Positions 33,705 to 42,956 are shown, counted from the first letter of the stretch. The stretch: 64,000 bases of DNA from Actinomadura sp. K4S16 (GCF_008327685.1 NZ_BDDE01000010.1:310001-374000); one strand, 5' to 3'. Numbers and translations: made by a program. Notes: generated by a model from the letters alone, not told the origin.

Positions 33705-34397
33705 GTGCCGTCCTCCCCGATCCCCCGCGACACGGTCGTGGACGCGCTCGTCGACCGGCTGCGCGACGACGTGCTGAGCGGCCGCTACCCGCCCGGCTCC
33801 TACCTGCCGCCCGAGCGGGACCTCGCGGCCGGCTACGCGGTAACCCGGACGTCGCTGAAGCACGCCATCGTCCGGCTCGCGCAGGCCGGACTGCTGGAGA
33901 CGCGGCACGGCGTGGGGACGCGGGTCCGCGACTACGAGCGGCTGGGCGGCCCCGAACTGCTGCCGATGCTGGTCAGCACGGTCGGGACGGCCTGGATGGC
34001 GGAGATCTTCGAGGTGCGGCGCGAGGTCGGCGCGCAGGTCGCGGCCAAGGCGGCGGTGCACGCGACCGGCGAGCAGCGGGCCCGGCTGCGGGAGCTCGCC
34101 GGGCAGGTGCGGGACGCCGCCGGGGCCGAGGAGGCGCAGCTCGCCGAGTGCGAGGTCCACCGGGTCATCGCGGCGGCCACCGGCAACCGGGTCTACGGGT
34201 TCATGGTCAACGCCCTGCTGAACGCCTACCTCGCCGTCCGGGAGGGCTTCACGCACGCGTTCGCCGACCCGCCGGCCGCCGCCGGCCGGCTCGCGCCCCT
34301 GGTCGACGCCCTGTGCGACGGCGACGCCGCGCGGGCGCGCGCGGCGGCCGGCGCGTACTTCACCGAGACCGAGTCGATCATGCGGGGTGCGCGGTGA
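33705..34397 (+). CDS. FadR/GntR-family regulator (Rv0494-like)
   Basis: 230 residues. N-terminal winged HTH of GntR type: LVDRLRDDVLSGRYPPGSYL, LPPERDLAAGYAVTRTSLKH and AQAGLLETRHGVGTRV. The C-terminal helical FCD domain contains the possible metal ligands of EVHRVIAAATGN. I chose GTG 33705, with GGAGG seven bases upstream. Its stop overlaps the next start (GTGA), so it is encoded in the operon it may control. In M. tuberculosis I recall a GntR regulator (Rv0494) next to the same two types of genes; Rv0494 is described as lipid/starvation responsive. A fatty acyl-CoA ligand is therefore plausible. Confidence 0.88.
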   Translation: MPSSPIPRDTVVDALVDRLRDDVLSGRYPPGSYLPPERDLAAGYAVTRTSLKHAIVRLAQAGLLETRHGVGTRVRDYERLGGPELLPMLVSTVGTAWMAEIFEVRREVGAQVAAKAAVHATGEQRARLRELAGQVRDAAGAEEAQLAECEVHRVIAAATGNRVYGFMVNALLNAYLAVREGFTHAFADPPAAAGRLAPLVDALCDGDAARARAAAGAYFTETESIMRGAR

Positions 34398-35806
34398 GCG
34401 CGCGGCGCACGGTCTTCAGCGAGGTGATGGAGGGGTCCCTGCGGCTCGCCGGAGAGGACCGCGACCGCCCGATGCGGCTGGAGCTGACCGCCGACCTGCC
34501 GGGCGTCCTGCGGCCCTGGGGGGACGCGGAGGGGACGCTGGCCGGCCGCGTCCACGTGCCGGACTGGGCGGACGACCCCGCGGCGGCGGGGCGGCTGCGG
34601 GTGGCGCCGATCGCGGCGCGACGGATCCGCTACACGCTCGGCTTCACCGCCGGCGACGGGCGGCGGCTGCGCCTGGACGGCTGGAAGACCGTCACCCCGC
34701 GGCGCCCCGTCCGGTCGATGACGTTCCTGCCGCTCACGGTGACCGACGAGGACGGGGCCGTGGTCGGTGAGGCGCGGCTGCGCTTCCGCCTGCGCCGCGA
34801 CCTCGCCCGCTTCCTCGGCGGCTTCCGGTTCCCCGGGCCCGATCCGATGCGGTCGCGCTGGCGCGGCCAGGCCGGGCGGCTGGAGGTCTGGTACACGACG
34901 CTGACCGATCCGGCCACCGGAACCGGCGTCTGGATCCACCACGAGCTGGTCGCCCCGGCCAAGCACGCGCCGACCGGGGACGGGCCGACCGGGGACGGGG
35001 CGGCGGGCGCGGCGCGGGCGCACGGCTGGGCCGCCGTCTTCCCGCCCGGGGAGGCGCCGGTCCTCGCGCGGTTCGGCCCGCGGGAGTGGAGCCCTCCGGA
35101 GGACGCGGCGTTCTCCGCCGGGCCCGTCGTGCAGGCGGACGGCCGGCTCACCGGGACCGCCGGAGACCTCACCTGGGATCTGCGCGAGTCGGGCGGCGGG
35201 CCGCCCCTCTACACGTTCCCGCGCTGGGCATGGGAGTCGGAGCTGCTCCCGGCGGCGCAGATCGTCCCGAGGCCGGCCGCGGCGTACGACGGCGTGGTCC
35301 GGTTCGGCGGCCGCACCCTCGAACTCGCCGCGGCGCCGGGCGCGTCCGCCCGCATCTACGGGCACGGGAACGCGCGCCGGTGGGCGTGGCTGCACGCCGA
35401 CCTCGGCGGCGGCGACGTGTGCGAGATCGTGGCCGCCGTCTCGACGCGGCCGGGGATGAACCGGCTCCCCCCGCTGCCGTTCCTCCGGCTCCGGGTGGAC
35501 GGTGCCGACCTGGCCTCCGGCGACCCGCTGCTCGCGGCGCTGCGGCTGCGCGCCGACATCGGCCTGCCGGTCTGGACCGTGCGGGGCCGCATCGGGGACC
35601 GGGCCGTCCACGTCAGGGTGGCGCTGCCGCCCGGGGAGACCGTCTCGGTCGACTACGCCGATCCGGACGGCGCCCCGGCCGTCTGCCACAACTCCGAGCG
35701 CGCCGACGTCCGGATCGTCCTGGCCCGGCGGTCGGGACGCGGCTGGGAGACCGAGCGCGAGTGGCGGCTGGACGGCACCGGGCACGCGGAGGTGGGGCTG
35801 CGGTGA
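34394..35806 (+). CDS. Conserved hypothetical protein linked to a GMC oxidoreductase (Rv0493c-like context)
   Basis: 470 residues, no signal peptide or membrane segment. The N-terminal part (VFSEVMEGSLRLAGEDRDR, MTFLPLTVTDEDG, LRFRLRRDLARFLGGF) recurs in proteins fused or adjacent to GMC oxidoreductases of the cholesterol-oxidase type. The C-terminal half (YTFPRWAWESELLPAAQIV, IYGHGNARRWAWLHADLG) resembles lipid-binding AttH/tocopherol-cyclase-like beta-barrels. It starts at GTG 34394 overlapping the regulator stop, and its own stop overlaps the GMC start (GTGA). The coupled trio suggests a lipid or steroid substrate. Function unproven. Confidence 0.75.
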   Translation: MSARRTVFSEVMEGSLRLAGEDRDRPMRLELTADLPGVLRPWGDAEGTLAGRVHVPDWADDPAAAGRLRVAPIAARRIRYTLGFTAGDGRRLRLDGWKTVTPRRPVRSMTFLPLTVTDEDGAVVGEARLRFRLRRDLARFLGGFRFPGPDPMRSRWRGQAGRLEVWYTTLTDPATGTGVWIHHELVAPAKHAPTGDGPTGDGAAGAARAHGWAAVFPPGEAPVLARFGPREWSPPEDAAFSAGPVVQADGRLTGTAGDLTWDLRESGGGPPLYTFPRWAWESELLPAAQIVPRPAAAYDGVVRFGGRTLELAAAPGASARIYGHGNARRWAWLHADLGGGDVCEIVAAVSTRPGMNRLPPLPFLRLRVDGADLASGDPLLAALRLRADIGLPVWTVRGRIGDRAVHVRVALPPGETVSVDYADPDGAPAVCHNSERADVRIVLARRSGRGWETEREWRLDGTGHAEVGLR

Positions 35807-37608
35807 GCGCGATGACCGGAACGGTCGCGGCGCTGCTCGGCATCGAGGACGCCCGCGACCTCGCCCGGGTCTCGGCCCGCGCGGAGGCCATCGGCCGGGC
35901 GCTCCCGGCGCCCGCGCGGCTCGGGCTGCGCGCCGGCGCGGGCACGCTGGACGCGCTCTCCCGGCTCGCCACCGGGCACCCGCTGGACGGCCTGGACGCC
36001 GACCGCCGGGACGCGTTCTGCGCCCTGCTGACCTCCCGCGAGCCGGCGGCGCGGCTCGTCGAGGCGCTGAAGATCCCGCTGCTGCTCGCCGCCGGCACCG
36101 AGCTGCTGCCGCTCCCCCCGGCGGCCGGCGACCCGCGGCCCGACGCGCCGCTGGACTGCACGCCGTCCGGCGGCTGGCCCGCGTGCTCGACCGCCGACGC
36201 CGTCGTGATCGGGTCGGGGGCGGGCGGCGCGATGGCGGCGCGGACCCTCGCCCGGCGGGGCATGTCGGTGGTCGTCCTGGAGGAGGGGCGGCGGTTCACG
36301 GTCGCCGAGTTCCGCGACCGCCCGCCGCTCGACCGCTTCCTCGACCTGTACCGGGACGGCGGCTCCACCGTCGCGCTCGGCCGCCCGCCCGTGCTGCTGC
36401 CCCAGGGCAGGGCGGTCGGCGGGACGACCGTCGTCAACAGCGGCACCTGCTACCGGACGCCGGACCGCGTCCTGCGGCGGTGGGCGGGGCTCGGCGTCCC
36501 GGTCGAGGACTTCGGCGGCCGGCTCGACGAGGTCGAGGCCACGCTGCGGGTCGCGCGGCAGCCGCTCGGCCCCCTCGGCCGCAACGGGCTGCTCGCCCTG
36601 GAGGGCGCGCAGCGGCTCGGCTGGCGCGCGGGGCCGCTGCGCCGCAACGCGCCCGACTGCGTGGGCAGCGGGCAGTGCGCCGCCGGCTGCCCGCACAACG
36701 CCAAGTACGGCGTCCACCTGAACGCGCTCCCCCAGGCGTGCGAGGCGGGGGCGCGGATCGTCTCCCACGCCCGGGTCGAACGAATCCTCGTCGAGCGCGG
36801 CACGGCCACCGGCGTGCGCGCGCGCCGCCCGGACGGCACGGCCTTCGAGATCCTCTCGCCCCGCGTCGTCGTCGCGGCCGGCGCCACGGAGACGCTCCTG
36901 CTCCTGCGGCGGTCGGGACTCGGCGGGCATCCCGGGGTGGGACGCGGGATGGCCGTCCACCCCGCGACCAACATCGCCGGGCGTTTCGCCGAGCCGGTCG
37001 TGTCGTGGTCGGGGGTGATGCAGAGCGTCGGCGTCGAGGAGCTGCACGGCGACGGCATCCTCATCGAGGCGACGGCGAGCCCGCCCGGCATGAGCTCGTT
37101 CCCGCTGCCGGGCGCGGGACGGGCGCTGCGCCGCGCGCTGGAGGACGCCGACCGCCTCGCCGTGCTCGGCGCGATGATCGCCGACGCCCCGTCCGGGCGC
37201 GTGCACGGCGCCCGGCACCGCGCGCTCGTCCGCTACGACCTGGCCCGCGAAGACGCGGCCCGGCTGCGGCGGGCGCTCGTCGCGATGGGCCGGATCCTGT
37301 TCGCGGCCGGAGCCGAGGAGGTCCTCACCGGCCTGCCGCGCGGCCCGGTCGCCCGGGACGAGGCCGAACTCGTCCGCGCCGTGGCGATGGCGCCCGCCGC
37401 CGACCTGCACCTGGCCGGGTTCCACCCGACCGGGACGGTGAAGCTGGGCGGCGACGCGGCGCGGGCGCCGGTGGACCCGTCCGGACGGCTGCGGGGCGTG
37501 CGGGGCGTGCACGTGGCCGACGCGTCGGTCCTGCCGACCTGCCCCGAGGTGAACCCTCAGCTCACCATCATGGCGATGGCGCTGCGGATCGCCGAGGGGA
37601 TCGAGTAG
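35803..37608 (+). CDS. GMC-family FAD oxidoreductase (Rv0492c-like)
   Basis: 601 residues. About 130 N-terminal residues precede the FAD Rossmann motif ADAVVIGSGAGGAMAARTLA near 137. The GMC signature region PQGRAVGGTTVVNSGTCYRT lies near 205, a CPHNAK motif near 300, and the C-terminal GMC domain HLAGFHPTGTVKLGGD and VADASVLPTCPEVNPQLTIM near 545-590 contains the active-site His-Asn pair. The distinctive CVGSGQCAAGCPHNAK segment is seen in cholesterol-oxidase-like and long-chain alcohol oxidases. It starts at GTG 35803 overlapping the preceding stop. Likely oxidises a hydrophobic alcohol. Confidence 0.9.
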   Translation: MSAMTGTVAALLGIEDARDLARVSARAEAIGRALPAPARLGLRAGAGTLDALSRLATGHPLDGLDADRRDAFCALLTSREPAARLVEALKIPLLLAAGTELLPLPPAAGDPRPDAPLDCTPSGGWPACSTADAVVIGSGAGGAMAARTLARRGMSVVVLEEGRRFTVAEFRDRPPLDRFLDLYRDGGSTVALGRPPVLLPQGRAVGGTTVVNSGTCYRTPDRVLRRWAGLGVPVEDFGGRLDEVEATLRVARQPLGPLGRNGLLALEGAQRLGWRAGPLRRNAPDCVGSGQCAAGCPHNAKYGVHLNALPQACEAGARIVSHARVERILVERGTATGVRARRPDGTAFEILSPRVVVAAGATETLLLLRRSGLGGHPGVGRGMAVHPATNIAGRFAEPVVSWSGVMQSVGVEELHGDGILIEATASPPGMSSFPLPGAGRALRRALEDADRLAVLGAMIADAPSGRVHGARHRALVRYDLAREDAARLRRALVAMGRILFAAGAEEVLTGLPRGPVARDEAELVRAVAMAPAADLHLAGFHPTGTVKLGGDAARAPVDPSGRLRGVRGVHVADASVLPTCPEVNPQLTIMAMALRIAEGIE

Positions 37609-37639
37609 GGCGCCGCGGCCCTCCTCCGACCGGCCGCCG

Positions 37640-38287
37640 TCAGGACCCCAGGTACCGCAGGACGGCGAGGACGCGGCGGCTGTAGCCGGTCGTGTGCGAC
37701 AGGTCGAGCTTGTCGAAGATCGCGTTGACGTGCTTCTCGACGGCGCTCTGCGAGATGTGGAGGTGGGCGGCGATCGAGGCGTTGGCGTGCCCCTGCGCCA
37801 TCGTGTCGAGGACCTCCCGCTCGCGCGGAGTGAGCCGCGCCAGCGGGTCGCTCCGCGCGCCGTGCGCGGCTAGCAGCCGGCGCACCACCTCCGGGTCGAA
37901 CGCGGCGCCGCCCGCGCCGACGCGCTCCAGGGCGTCGAGGAACTCGTCGACCTGCGCCACCCGGTCCTTCAGCAGGTACCCGACGCCGGCGGTGTCGGCG
38001 GTGATCAGCTCGGCCGCGTAGCGCTTCTCCACGTACTGCGACAGGACGAGCACCCCGACGTCCGGCCAGCGCCGCCGGATCTCCAGGGCGGCGCGCAGGC
38101 CCTCGTCGGTGTGGGTCGGCGGCATCCGGACGTCCACGACCACCACGTCGGGCGGGCCGCCGGCCACCGCCTCGACCAGCGCGTCGCCGTCGCCGACCGC
38201 CGCGTCCACCCGGTGGCCCTCCTCGGCGAGCAGCCGCACCAGGCCCTCGCGCAGCAGCGTGGAGTCCTCGGCCAGCATCACCCGCAC
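37640..38287 (-). CDS. NarL-type response regulator
   Basis: 215 residues. Receiver domain MRVMLAEDSTLLREGLVRLL with the acidic pocket and phospho-acceptor Asp in VVVVDVRMPP (about residue 51), Lys in GYLLKDRV (about 107), then a LuxR-type HTH LTPREREVLDTMAQGHANAS, SQSAVEKHVNAIFDKLDLS. GTG 38287 is chosen because it restores the usual MRVMLAEDS start; ATG 38278 is an alternative. The gene overlaps the end of its cognate kinase, so the two are coupled. Confidence 0.93.
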   Translation of the reverse strand: MRVMLAEDSTLLREGLVRLLAEEGHRVDAAVGDGDALVEAVAGGPPDVVVVDVRMPPTHTDEGLRAALEIRRRWPDVGVLVLSQYVEKRYAAELITADTAGVGYLLKDRVAQVDEFLDALERVGAGGAAFDPEVVRRLLAAHGARSDPLARLTPREREVLDTMAQGHANASIAAHLHISQSAVEKHVNAIFDKLDLSHTTGYSRRVLAVLRYLGS

Positions 38288-39468
38288 GGCAGCTCCGCGG
38301 TGATCACGGTCGGGCCGCCGCGCGGGCTGTCCACGGCGAACGTCCCGTCCAGGGCGGCGACCCGGCGGGCCAGCCCGGCGAGCCCGCCGCCCGCGGGGTC
38401 GGCTCCCCCGCCTCCGTCGTCCTCGATGCGCACGCCGATCATTGTCGCGGAACCCGCCTGCCGGTGCTGGACGGCCACCCGCACCGCCGAGGCGCCCGAG
38501 TGCTTCGCGGCGTTCGTGACGGCCTCGCAGACGACGAAGTAGGCGGCGGTCTCCACCGCGTGCGGGGCCCGGACCGGGACGTCGTAGTCGATCGCCACCG
38601 GCAGCGCGGACCGCTCGGCCACCGTCTCCAGCGCCGCCCGCAGCCCCTCGCCGTCCAGCGCGGCGGGGTAGACCCGCCAGGTGACCTCCCGCAGGTCCGC
38701 CAGCGCCCGCTGCGACTCCTCGTGCGCCTGCCTCAGCAGCTCCGACGCCCGGTCCCCGTCCCCGGCGCGGCGTGCCCGGCCGATCAGCATGCCGAGCGCC
38801 ACGAGCCGCTGCTGGACGCCGTCGTGCAGGTCCCGCTCGATGCGGCGGCGCTCGTCGTCCACCGCGTCCACCACCTGCGCCCGCGTCACCGACAGCTGCG
38901 CGATCCGGCGCTCGTACTCCTCCAGCGGGCTCGGCCCGAGGCAGCGCCTGGCCACGCTCCGCTCCATCGCCGCGACCCCGACCAGGCCTTGGACGGCGAG
39001 GAAGAGCAGCACCAGGCCCGCGGCGGCGACGTAGAGGACGATCCACCAGCTCGGCGGGATGCCGTCCATGTGGTCGCCTGTGATCCACCAGCCGACCGCG
39101 AGCCGGACCGCGGCCGCCGCCCCGTAGCCGACCAGCAGCAGGATGACGCCGCCGAGCAGCCCCACCGGCACCCGCAGCACGAGGTACGCGAGCGCCTTCA
39201 GCGGCCCGTACCGGACGGCCCGGTCCTCGCCGAGGAACACCCGGAGCCGCCACAGCTCCAGTTCGGCCAGGAGTTCGGCGCCGTCCGCGACGGCCGAGGG
39301 GACCTTCCGCCGCCCGCGCGAGAACGCCATCGAGTACGCCATCAGGAGCGCGGCCACCGCCAGCAGCACCAGTTCCGCTCCGGCGGTGGCCGCGCCGAGC
39401 AGCAGGCCGGCCGCGGCCCGGCCCACCGGGCGCGTCCCGCCGCGCCGCGCCTCAGAAGTTGCGATCAC
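38278..39468 (-). CDS. NarL-partner sensor histidine kinase (HisKA_3)
   Basis: 396 residues. Four hydrophobic segments in residues about 20-175 form a membrane sensor with short loops (LLGAATAGAELVLLAVAALL, GLLGGVILLLVGYGAAAAV, WWIVLYVAAAGLVLLFLAVQ). The dimerisation/phospho-acceptor helix is DDERRRIERDLHDGVQQRLV with His near residue 215; the ATPase domain has EAVTNAAKHSGAS, IEDDGGGG and GGGLAGLARRVAALDG. It overlaps DedA upstream by 17 bp and the response regulator downstream by 10 bp. The lack of a large extracytoplasmic domain suggests membrane-stress sensing. Confidence 0.92.
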   Translation of the reverse strand: MIATSEARRGGTRPVGRAAAGLLLGAATAGAELVLLAVAALLMAYSMAFSRGRRKVPSAVADGAELLAELELWRLRVFLGEDRAVRYGPLKALAYLVLRVPVGLLGGVILLLVGYGAAAAVRLAVGWWITGDHMDGIPPSWWIVLYVAAAGLVLLFLAVQGLVGVAAMERSVARRCLGPSPLEEYERRIAQLSVTRAQVVDAVDDERRRIERDLHDGVQQRLVALGMLIGRARRAGDGDRASELLRQAHEESQRALADLREVTWRVYPAALDGEGLRAALETVAERSALPVAIDYDVPVRAPHAVETAAYFVVCEAVTNAAKHSGASAVRVAVQHRQAGSATMIGVRIEDDGGGGADPAGGGLAGLARRVAALDGTFAVDSPRGGPTVITAELPCG

Positions 39469-40171
39469 GTTCGAGTTCTCTCGCCTCCGCTCGGTGGGCC
39501 CCGGCCCCCGGCCGCCGCGAGGACCCGCGCGCCTTCACGATACGTACGGCGGCGAACGCCAGCGCGGCCAGTCCGGCCAGCGCGAGCACGGCCTTGGAGT
39601 AGGCCCCGACGAACTCCTCGACCGTCCGCCAGTTGTCCCCGAGCCCGTATCCGGCCAGTACGAACGCCGTGTTCCACAGCAGGCTGCCGAGGGCGGTGCA
39701 AAGCAGGAACACCCGCATGCGCATCCGCTCGACCCCGGCCGGGACGGAGATCAGGCTGCGGAAGATCGGGACCAACCGGCCGAAGAACACCGCCTTGGTC
39801 CCGTGCCGGGCGAACCACGCCTCCGTCCGGTCGAGGTCGTCGAGCTTCAGCAGCGGCAGCCGGGCCACCAGCGAGCGGATCCGGTCCCGTCCGATGAGCG
39901 CCCCGATCCCGTACAGGGCCAGCGCCCCGGCCACGCTGCCGGCCGTCGTCCACGCGAGCGCCGCCACCAGGCTCATGCGGCCCTGCGCGGCCGCGAACCC
40001 CGCCAGCGGGAGGATCACCTCGCTCGGCAGCGGCGGGAACAGGTTCTCCAGCGCGATCGCCAGCCCCGCCCCCGGCGCGCCCAGCTTGTCCATGAGGTCG
40101 GTCGCCCACCCCGCGACACCCCCCGCGGGCTCGCTCCCGGAGGCCGCGTACATCGTCTCGATCATGTACAC
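39452..40171 (-). CDS. DedA-family membrane protein
   Basis: 239 residues, first gene of a DedA-kinase-regulator operon. Family features: ENLFPPLPSEVILPLAGFAA near residue 43, GSVAGALALYGIGALIGRDR, and the FGRLVPIFRSLISVPAGVER region near 130 with conserved Arg residues. DedA proteins are lipid-carrier flippases/scramblases that help maintain proton motive force and resistance to membrane stress. The start is ATG 40171 or ATG 40165. Overlap with the histidine kinase suggests that the two-component system senses the same membrane condition. Confidence 0.9.
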   Translation of the reverse strand: MYMIETMYAASGSEPAGGVAGWATDLMDKLGAPGAGLAIALENLFPPLPSEVILPLAGFAAAQGRMSLVAALAWTTAGSVAGALALYGIGALIGRDRIRSLVARLPLLKLDDLDRTEAWFARHGTKAVFFGRLVPIFRSLISVPAGVERMRMRVFLLCTALGSLLWNTAFVLAGYGLGDNWRTVEEFVGAYSKAVLALAGLAALAFAAVRIVKARGSSRRPGAGAHRAEARELERDRNF

Positions 40172-40279
40172 GACGCTAGGAACCGCGGCGTCCCGCCACC
40201 ATGGAGCGCACCGCCGACCCGTCCGGCCGCACGCCGCACCGCTCCCCTGCGGAAAACCGCACCCCTGCCGCGCCGGGAA

Positions 40280-40324
40280 GGCGAAGGCGGTGATCCGCCC
40301 TGACGACGGATCACCGCCTTCGCC
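40280..40324 (-). terminator. Long perfect hairpin downstream of the formaldehyde dehydrogenase gene
   Basis: GGCGAAGGCGGTGATCCG (40280-40297) and CGGATCACCGCCTTCGCC (40307-40324) are perfectly complementary over 18 bp with a 9-base loop. It lies 31 bp past the stop of the dehydrogenase gene. No U-tract, but the stem is very stable. Confidence 0.8.
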
Positions 40325-40355
40325 CGTTCAGGCGTGCGCTAGACCGAGGGCGGGC

Positions 40356-41570
40356 TCAGGCCGCGGCCCCCAGCGTGCCGTGCGGGTCGAGGACGTACTT
40401 GCGCGCCGCGCCCCGGTCGAACTCGGCGTAGCCCTGCGGAGCCTCGTCGAGCGGGATGACCGACGCGTTGACGTTCCGGGCGACCTGGACCCGGTCGTGC
40501 AGGATCGCCATCATCAGCTGCCGGTTGTACTTCATCACCGGGCACTGGCCCGTGACGAAGTACTGCGACTTGGCCCAGCCGAGGCCGATCCGCAGCCCGA
40601 GCCGGCCCTCCTTCGCGTTCTCGTCCGACGCGCCCGGGTCACCGGTGACGTACAGGCCGGGGATGCCGAGCCCGGCGGCGGTGCGGGTGACGTCCATGAG
40701 CGTGTTGAGGACGGTCGCCGGCTGCTCCGTGCCCGCCCCCTCGTGCCCCTGGCCGCGCGCCTCGAACCCGACGCAGTCGACGGCGGCGTCCACCTCGGGA
40801 ACGCCGAGGATCTGCTCGATCTGCGCGCCCACGTCGCCGTGCTCCGACAGGTCGATGGTCTCGCAGCCGAAGCCGCGGGCCTGCGCCAGCCGCTGCTCGT
40901 TCATGTCGCCGACGATCACGACGGCGGCGCCGAGCAGCAGGCAGGCGGTCGCGGACGCGAGGCCGACCGGTCCCGCGCCCGCCACGTACACGGTCGAACC
41001 GGTCGTGACGCCGGCGCTGTAGGCGCCGTGGTACCCGGTCGGGAAGATGTCCGACAGCATCGCCAGGTCGGGCAGCTTCTCCATCACGGTGTCGCGGTCG
41101 CCCGGGAACTTGAGCAGGTTGAAGTCGGCGTACGGGACGACGGCGTACTCGGCCTGGCCGCCGTGCCAGCCGCCCATGTCGACGTACCCGTAGGCGGCGC
41201 CCGGCCGTTCCCGGTTGACGTTCTCGCACACGCCGGTGTTGCGCTCCTTGCAGTTGCGGCAGCGGCCGCACGCGATGTTGAACGGGACGCTGACGAGGTC
41301 GCCCTCCTTGATGAACTCGACGTCCCTGCCTGTCTCGATCACCTCACCGGTGATCTCGTGGCCGAGCGTGAGCCCGGCCGGCGCGGTCGTCCGGCCGCGC
41401 ACCATGTGCTGGTCGGAACCGCAGATGTTGGTGGCCAGCACCTTCAGGATGACGCCGTGCTCCAGCTTGCGCCCGCCCTGTTCGGCCAGTTCGAGCTTGG
41501 GGAAGTCCAGGTCCTCGACCGTGACCTCGCCCGGCCCCTGGTACACGACGCCTCGGTTGGTGTCCGCCAT
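40356..41570 (-). CDS. fdhA: Glutathione-independent formaldehyde dehydrogenase
   Basis: A 404-residue zinc MDR enzyme. Catalytic zinc ligands in LATNICGSDQHMV (Cys near 47) and GHEITGEV (His near 68); structural zinc cluster CGRCRNCKERNTGVC near 98-112; Rossmann motif YVAGAGPVGLASATACLLLG near 175. The large insertions (AAYGYVDMGGWHGGQAEYAV and the C-terminal SQYFVTGQCPVMKYNRQLM) separate it from class III ADH and fit the Pseudomonas-type dismutase/dehydrogenase with tightly bound NAD. ATG 41570 follows GGAGAGGAC. It detoxifies formaldehyde in the cytoplasm. Confidence 0.93.
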   Translation of the reverse strand: MADTNRGVVYQGPGEVTVEDLDFPKLELAEQGGRKLEHGVILKVLATNICGSDQHMVRGRTTAPAGLTLGHEITGEVIETGRDVEFIKEGDLVSVPFNIACGRCRNCKERNTGVCENVNRERPGAAYGYVDMGGWHGGQAEYAVVPYADFNLLKFPGDRDTVMEKLPDLAMLSDIFPTGYHGAYSAGVTTGSTVYVAGAGPVGLASATACLLLGAAVVIVGDMNEQRLAQARGFGCETIDLSEHGDVGAQIEQILGVPEVDAAVDCVGFEARGQGHEGAGTEQPATVLNTLMDVTRTAAGLGIPGLYVTGDPGASDENAKEGRLGLRIGLGWAKSQYFVTGQCPVMKYNRQLMMAILHDRVQVARNVNASVIPLDEAPQGYAEFDRGAARKYVLDPHGTLGAAA

Positions 41571-41881
41571 GTCCTCTCCTTCCGGGTAGAGAGTCGGCTC
41601 GCAGGCGCCCGGAGCGGCGGCCCGTGCTCGTCGCCCCCGTCCTCGGACGTCACGGGTGTCCACGATGGGTACGACCGGGATGTACCCGATTTGTAGCCGT
41701 TAGTCCGATTTTCCAGGGAGGGTCCGCGAGAATCCGCGGACCGCGGGACAGCGAGGACGCCGCGGCGGAACGGCCGGCGGGCAGCGCGGATCGGCTGACG
41801 GGCAGGGCGGATCGGCCTAAGCTAGTCGATCACGTCACCGCCCCGCGGGCACCCGGGTGCACAACAGAAGGAGCCGCACAC
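41571..41881. other. Divergent intergenic region between fdhA and a methyltransferase
   Basis: 311 bp without a gene. It holds the leader of fdhA, one clear palindrome at 41667-41687 and the ribosome binding site AGAAGGAG of the methyltransferase. The rest shows nothing I can name. Confidence 0.6.
41667..41687. promoter_or_regulatory. Candidate operator upstream of fdhA
   Basis: GGGTAC (41667-41672) and GTACCC (41682-41687), separated by nine bases, form a perfect inverted repeat about 100 bp upstream of the dehydrogenase start. No adjacent regulator gene; regulator unknown. Confidence 0.5.
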
Positions 41882-42697
41882 GTGGCCGACGACCTCCCAG
41901 AGAACGCGCCTGCGGGCATCGACCCCACCACGCCCACGTTCGCGCGCGTGTACGACTACTTCCTCGGCGGCAAGGACAACTTCGCCGCCGACCGCGAGGT
42001 GGCCGACATGGTGATGCAGCTCGTGCCGGAGGCCCCCGTCGTGGCGCAGGGCAACCGGGTCGCCATCGAGCGGGCGGTCACCTACATGGCCCGCGATCTC
42101 GGGATCGACCAGTTCGTCGACATCGGCTCGGGGCTCCCCACGGCCTCGAACGTCCACCAGTTCGCCCGGGCGGCCAACCCGGACGCGCGGGTGGTGTACG
42201 TCGACAACGACCCGATCGTGCTGGCGCACGGGCGGGCGCTGCTGACCGAGACCGGCGTCGCCACGTTCATCCAGGGCGACCTGTACGAGCCGCGGAAGAT
42301 CTTCACCGACCCCGCGCTGACGGCGCTGCTCGACCTGTCGCGTCCGGTGGGGGTCGTGCTGGCGGCGATCATCCATCATGTGCCGGACGAGCGCGACCCG
42401 GCGGGCGTCGTCCGGGCGCTCCACGAGTTCCTGGCGCCGGGCAGCCACGTCGTGCTCACCCACCTGCACGACGCGGGGGACGACCCGCGCGTCGAGGAGG
42501 CCAAGCGCGTCCTGCAGTCGGGGCTCGGCGGGTCCTACTTCCGGCACTCCTCCGAGATCGAGCGGTTCATGGAGGGCCTCACGATCCTGGAGCCGGGAGT
42601 GGCCCACGTGACCGAGTGGCGGCCCGCCGGGCCCACCGGACCTCTGGAGCACCCGCTGCACACCCAGATGGTCGCCGTGCTGGGGCGGAAGGACTGA
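41882..42697 (+). CDS. DUF574-family SAM-dependent methyltransferase, copy 1
   Basis: 271 residues. Signature of the actinobacterial DUF574/Methyltransf_19 family: PTFARVYDYFLGGKDNFAAD near residue 18, FVDIGSGLPTASNVHQFAR (SAM loop) near 80, RVVYVDNDPIVLAHGRALL near 105, and a C-terminal EWRP motif. GTG 41882 has AGAAGGAG eight bases upstream. These proteins occur in many copies in actinomycetes with no established substrate. A second copy, about as long, lies at 45259-46056 in opposite orientation, with the small acidic-motif membrane proteins between them. Confidence 0.92.
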   Translation: MADDLPENAPAGIDPTTPTFARVYDYFLGGKDNFAADREVADMVMQLVPEAPVVAQGNRVAIERAVTYMARDLGIDQFVDIGSGLPTASNVHQFARAANPDARVVYVDNDPIVLAHGRALLTETGVATFIQGDLYEPRKIFTDPALTALLDLSRPVGVVLAAIIHHVPDERDPAGVVRALHEFLAPGSHVVLTHLHDAGDDPRVEEAKRVLQSGLGGSYFRHSSEIERFMEGLTILEPGVAHVTEWRPAGPTGPLEHPLHTQMVAVLGRKD

Positions 42698-42956
42698 TCG
42701 ACCGATTCAGCGGAGAGTGAAACCGGGTCCGCCGCCGGCCGCGCGCGGAGGAGGCTCGGAGGCCCGGTTCCCGCAGGCCGTGCGGTTACGGACGGCCCCG
42801 CCGCCGGTTTCGGACTCCGGTCCGGTCATGATCACAGTAAAGGATCTTTTAGATCGACTTTTCCGTTGTTGAGCCTTTCTTGTAGCGTTCGCAGCGTTTT
42901 GTGAAGTGCATTCATGATCGGACTTCCCCGCCACAAGATCATTTGAGGACGCCGCG

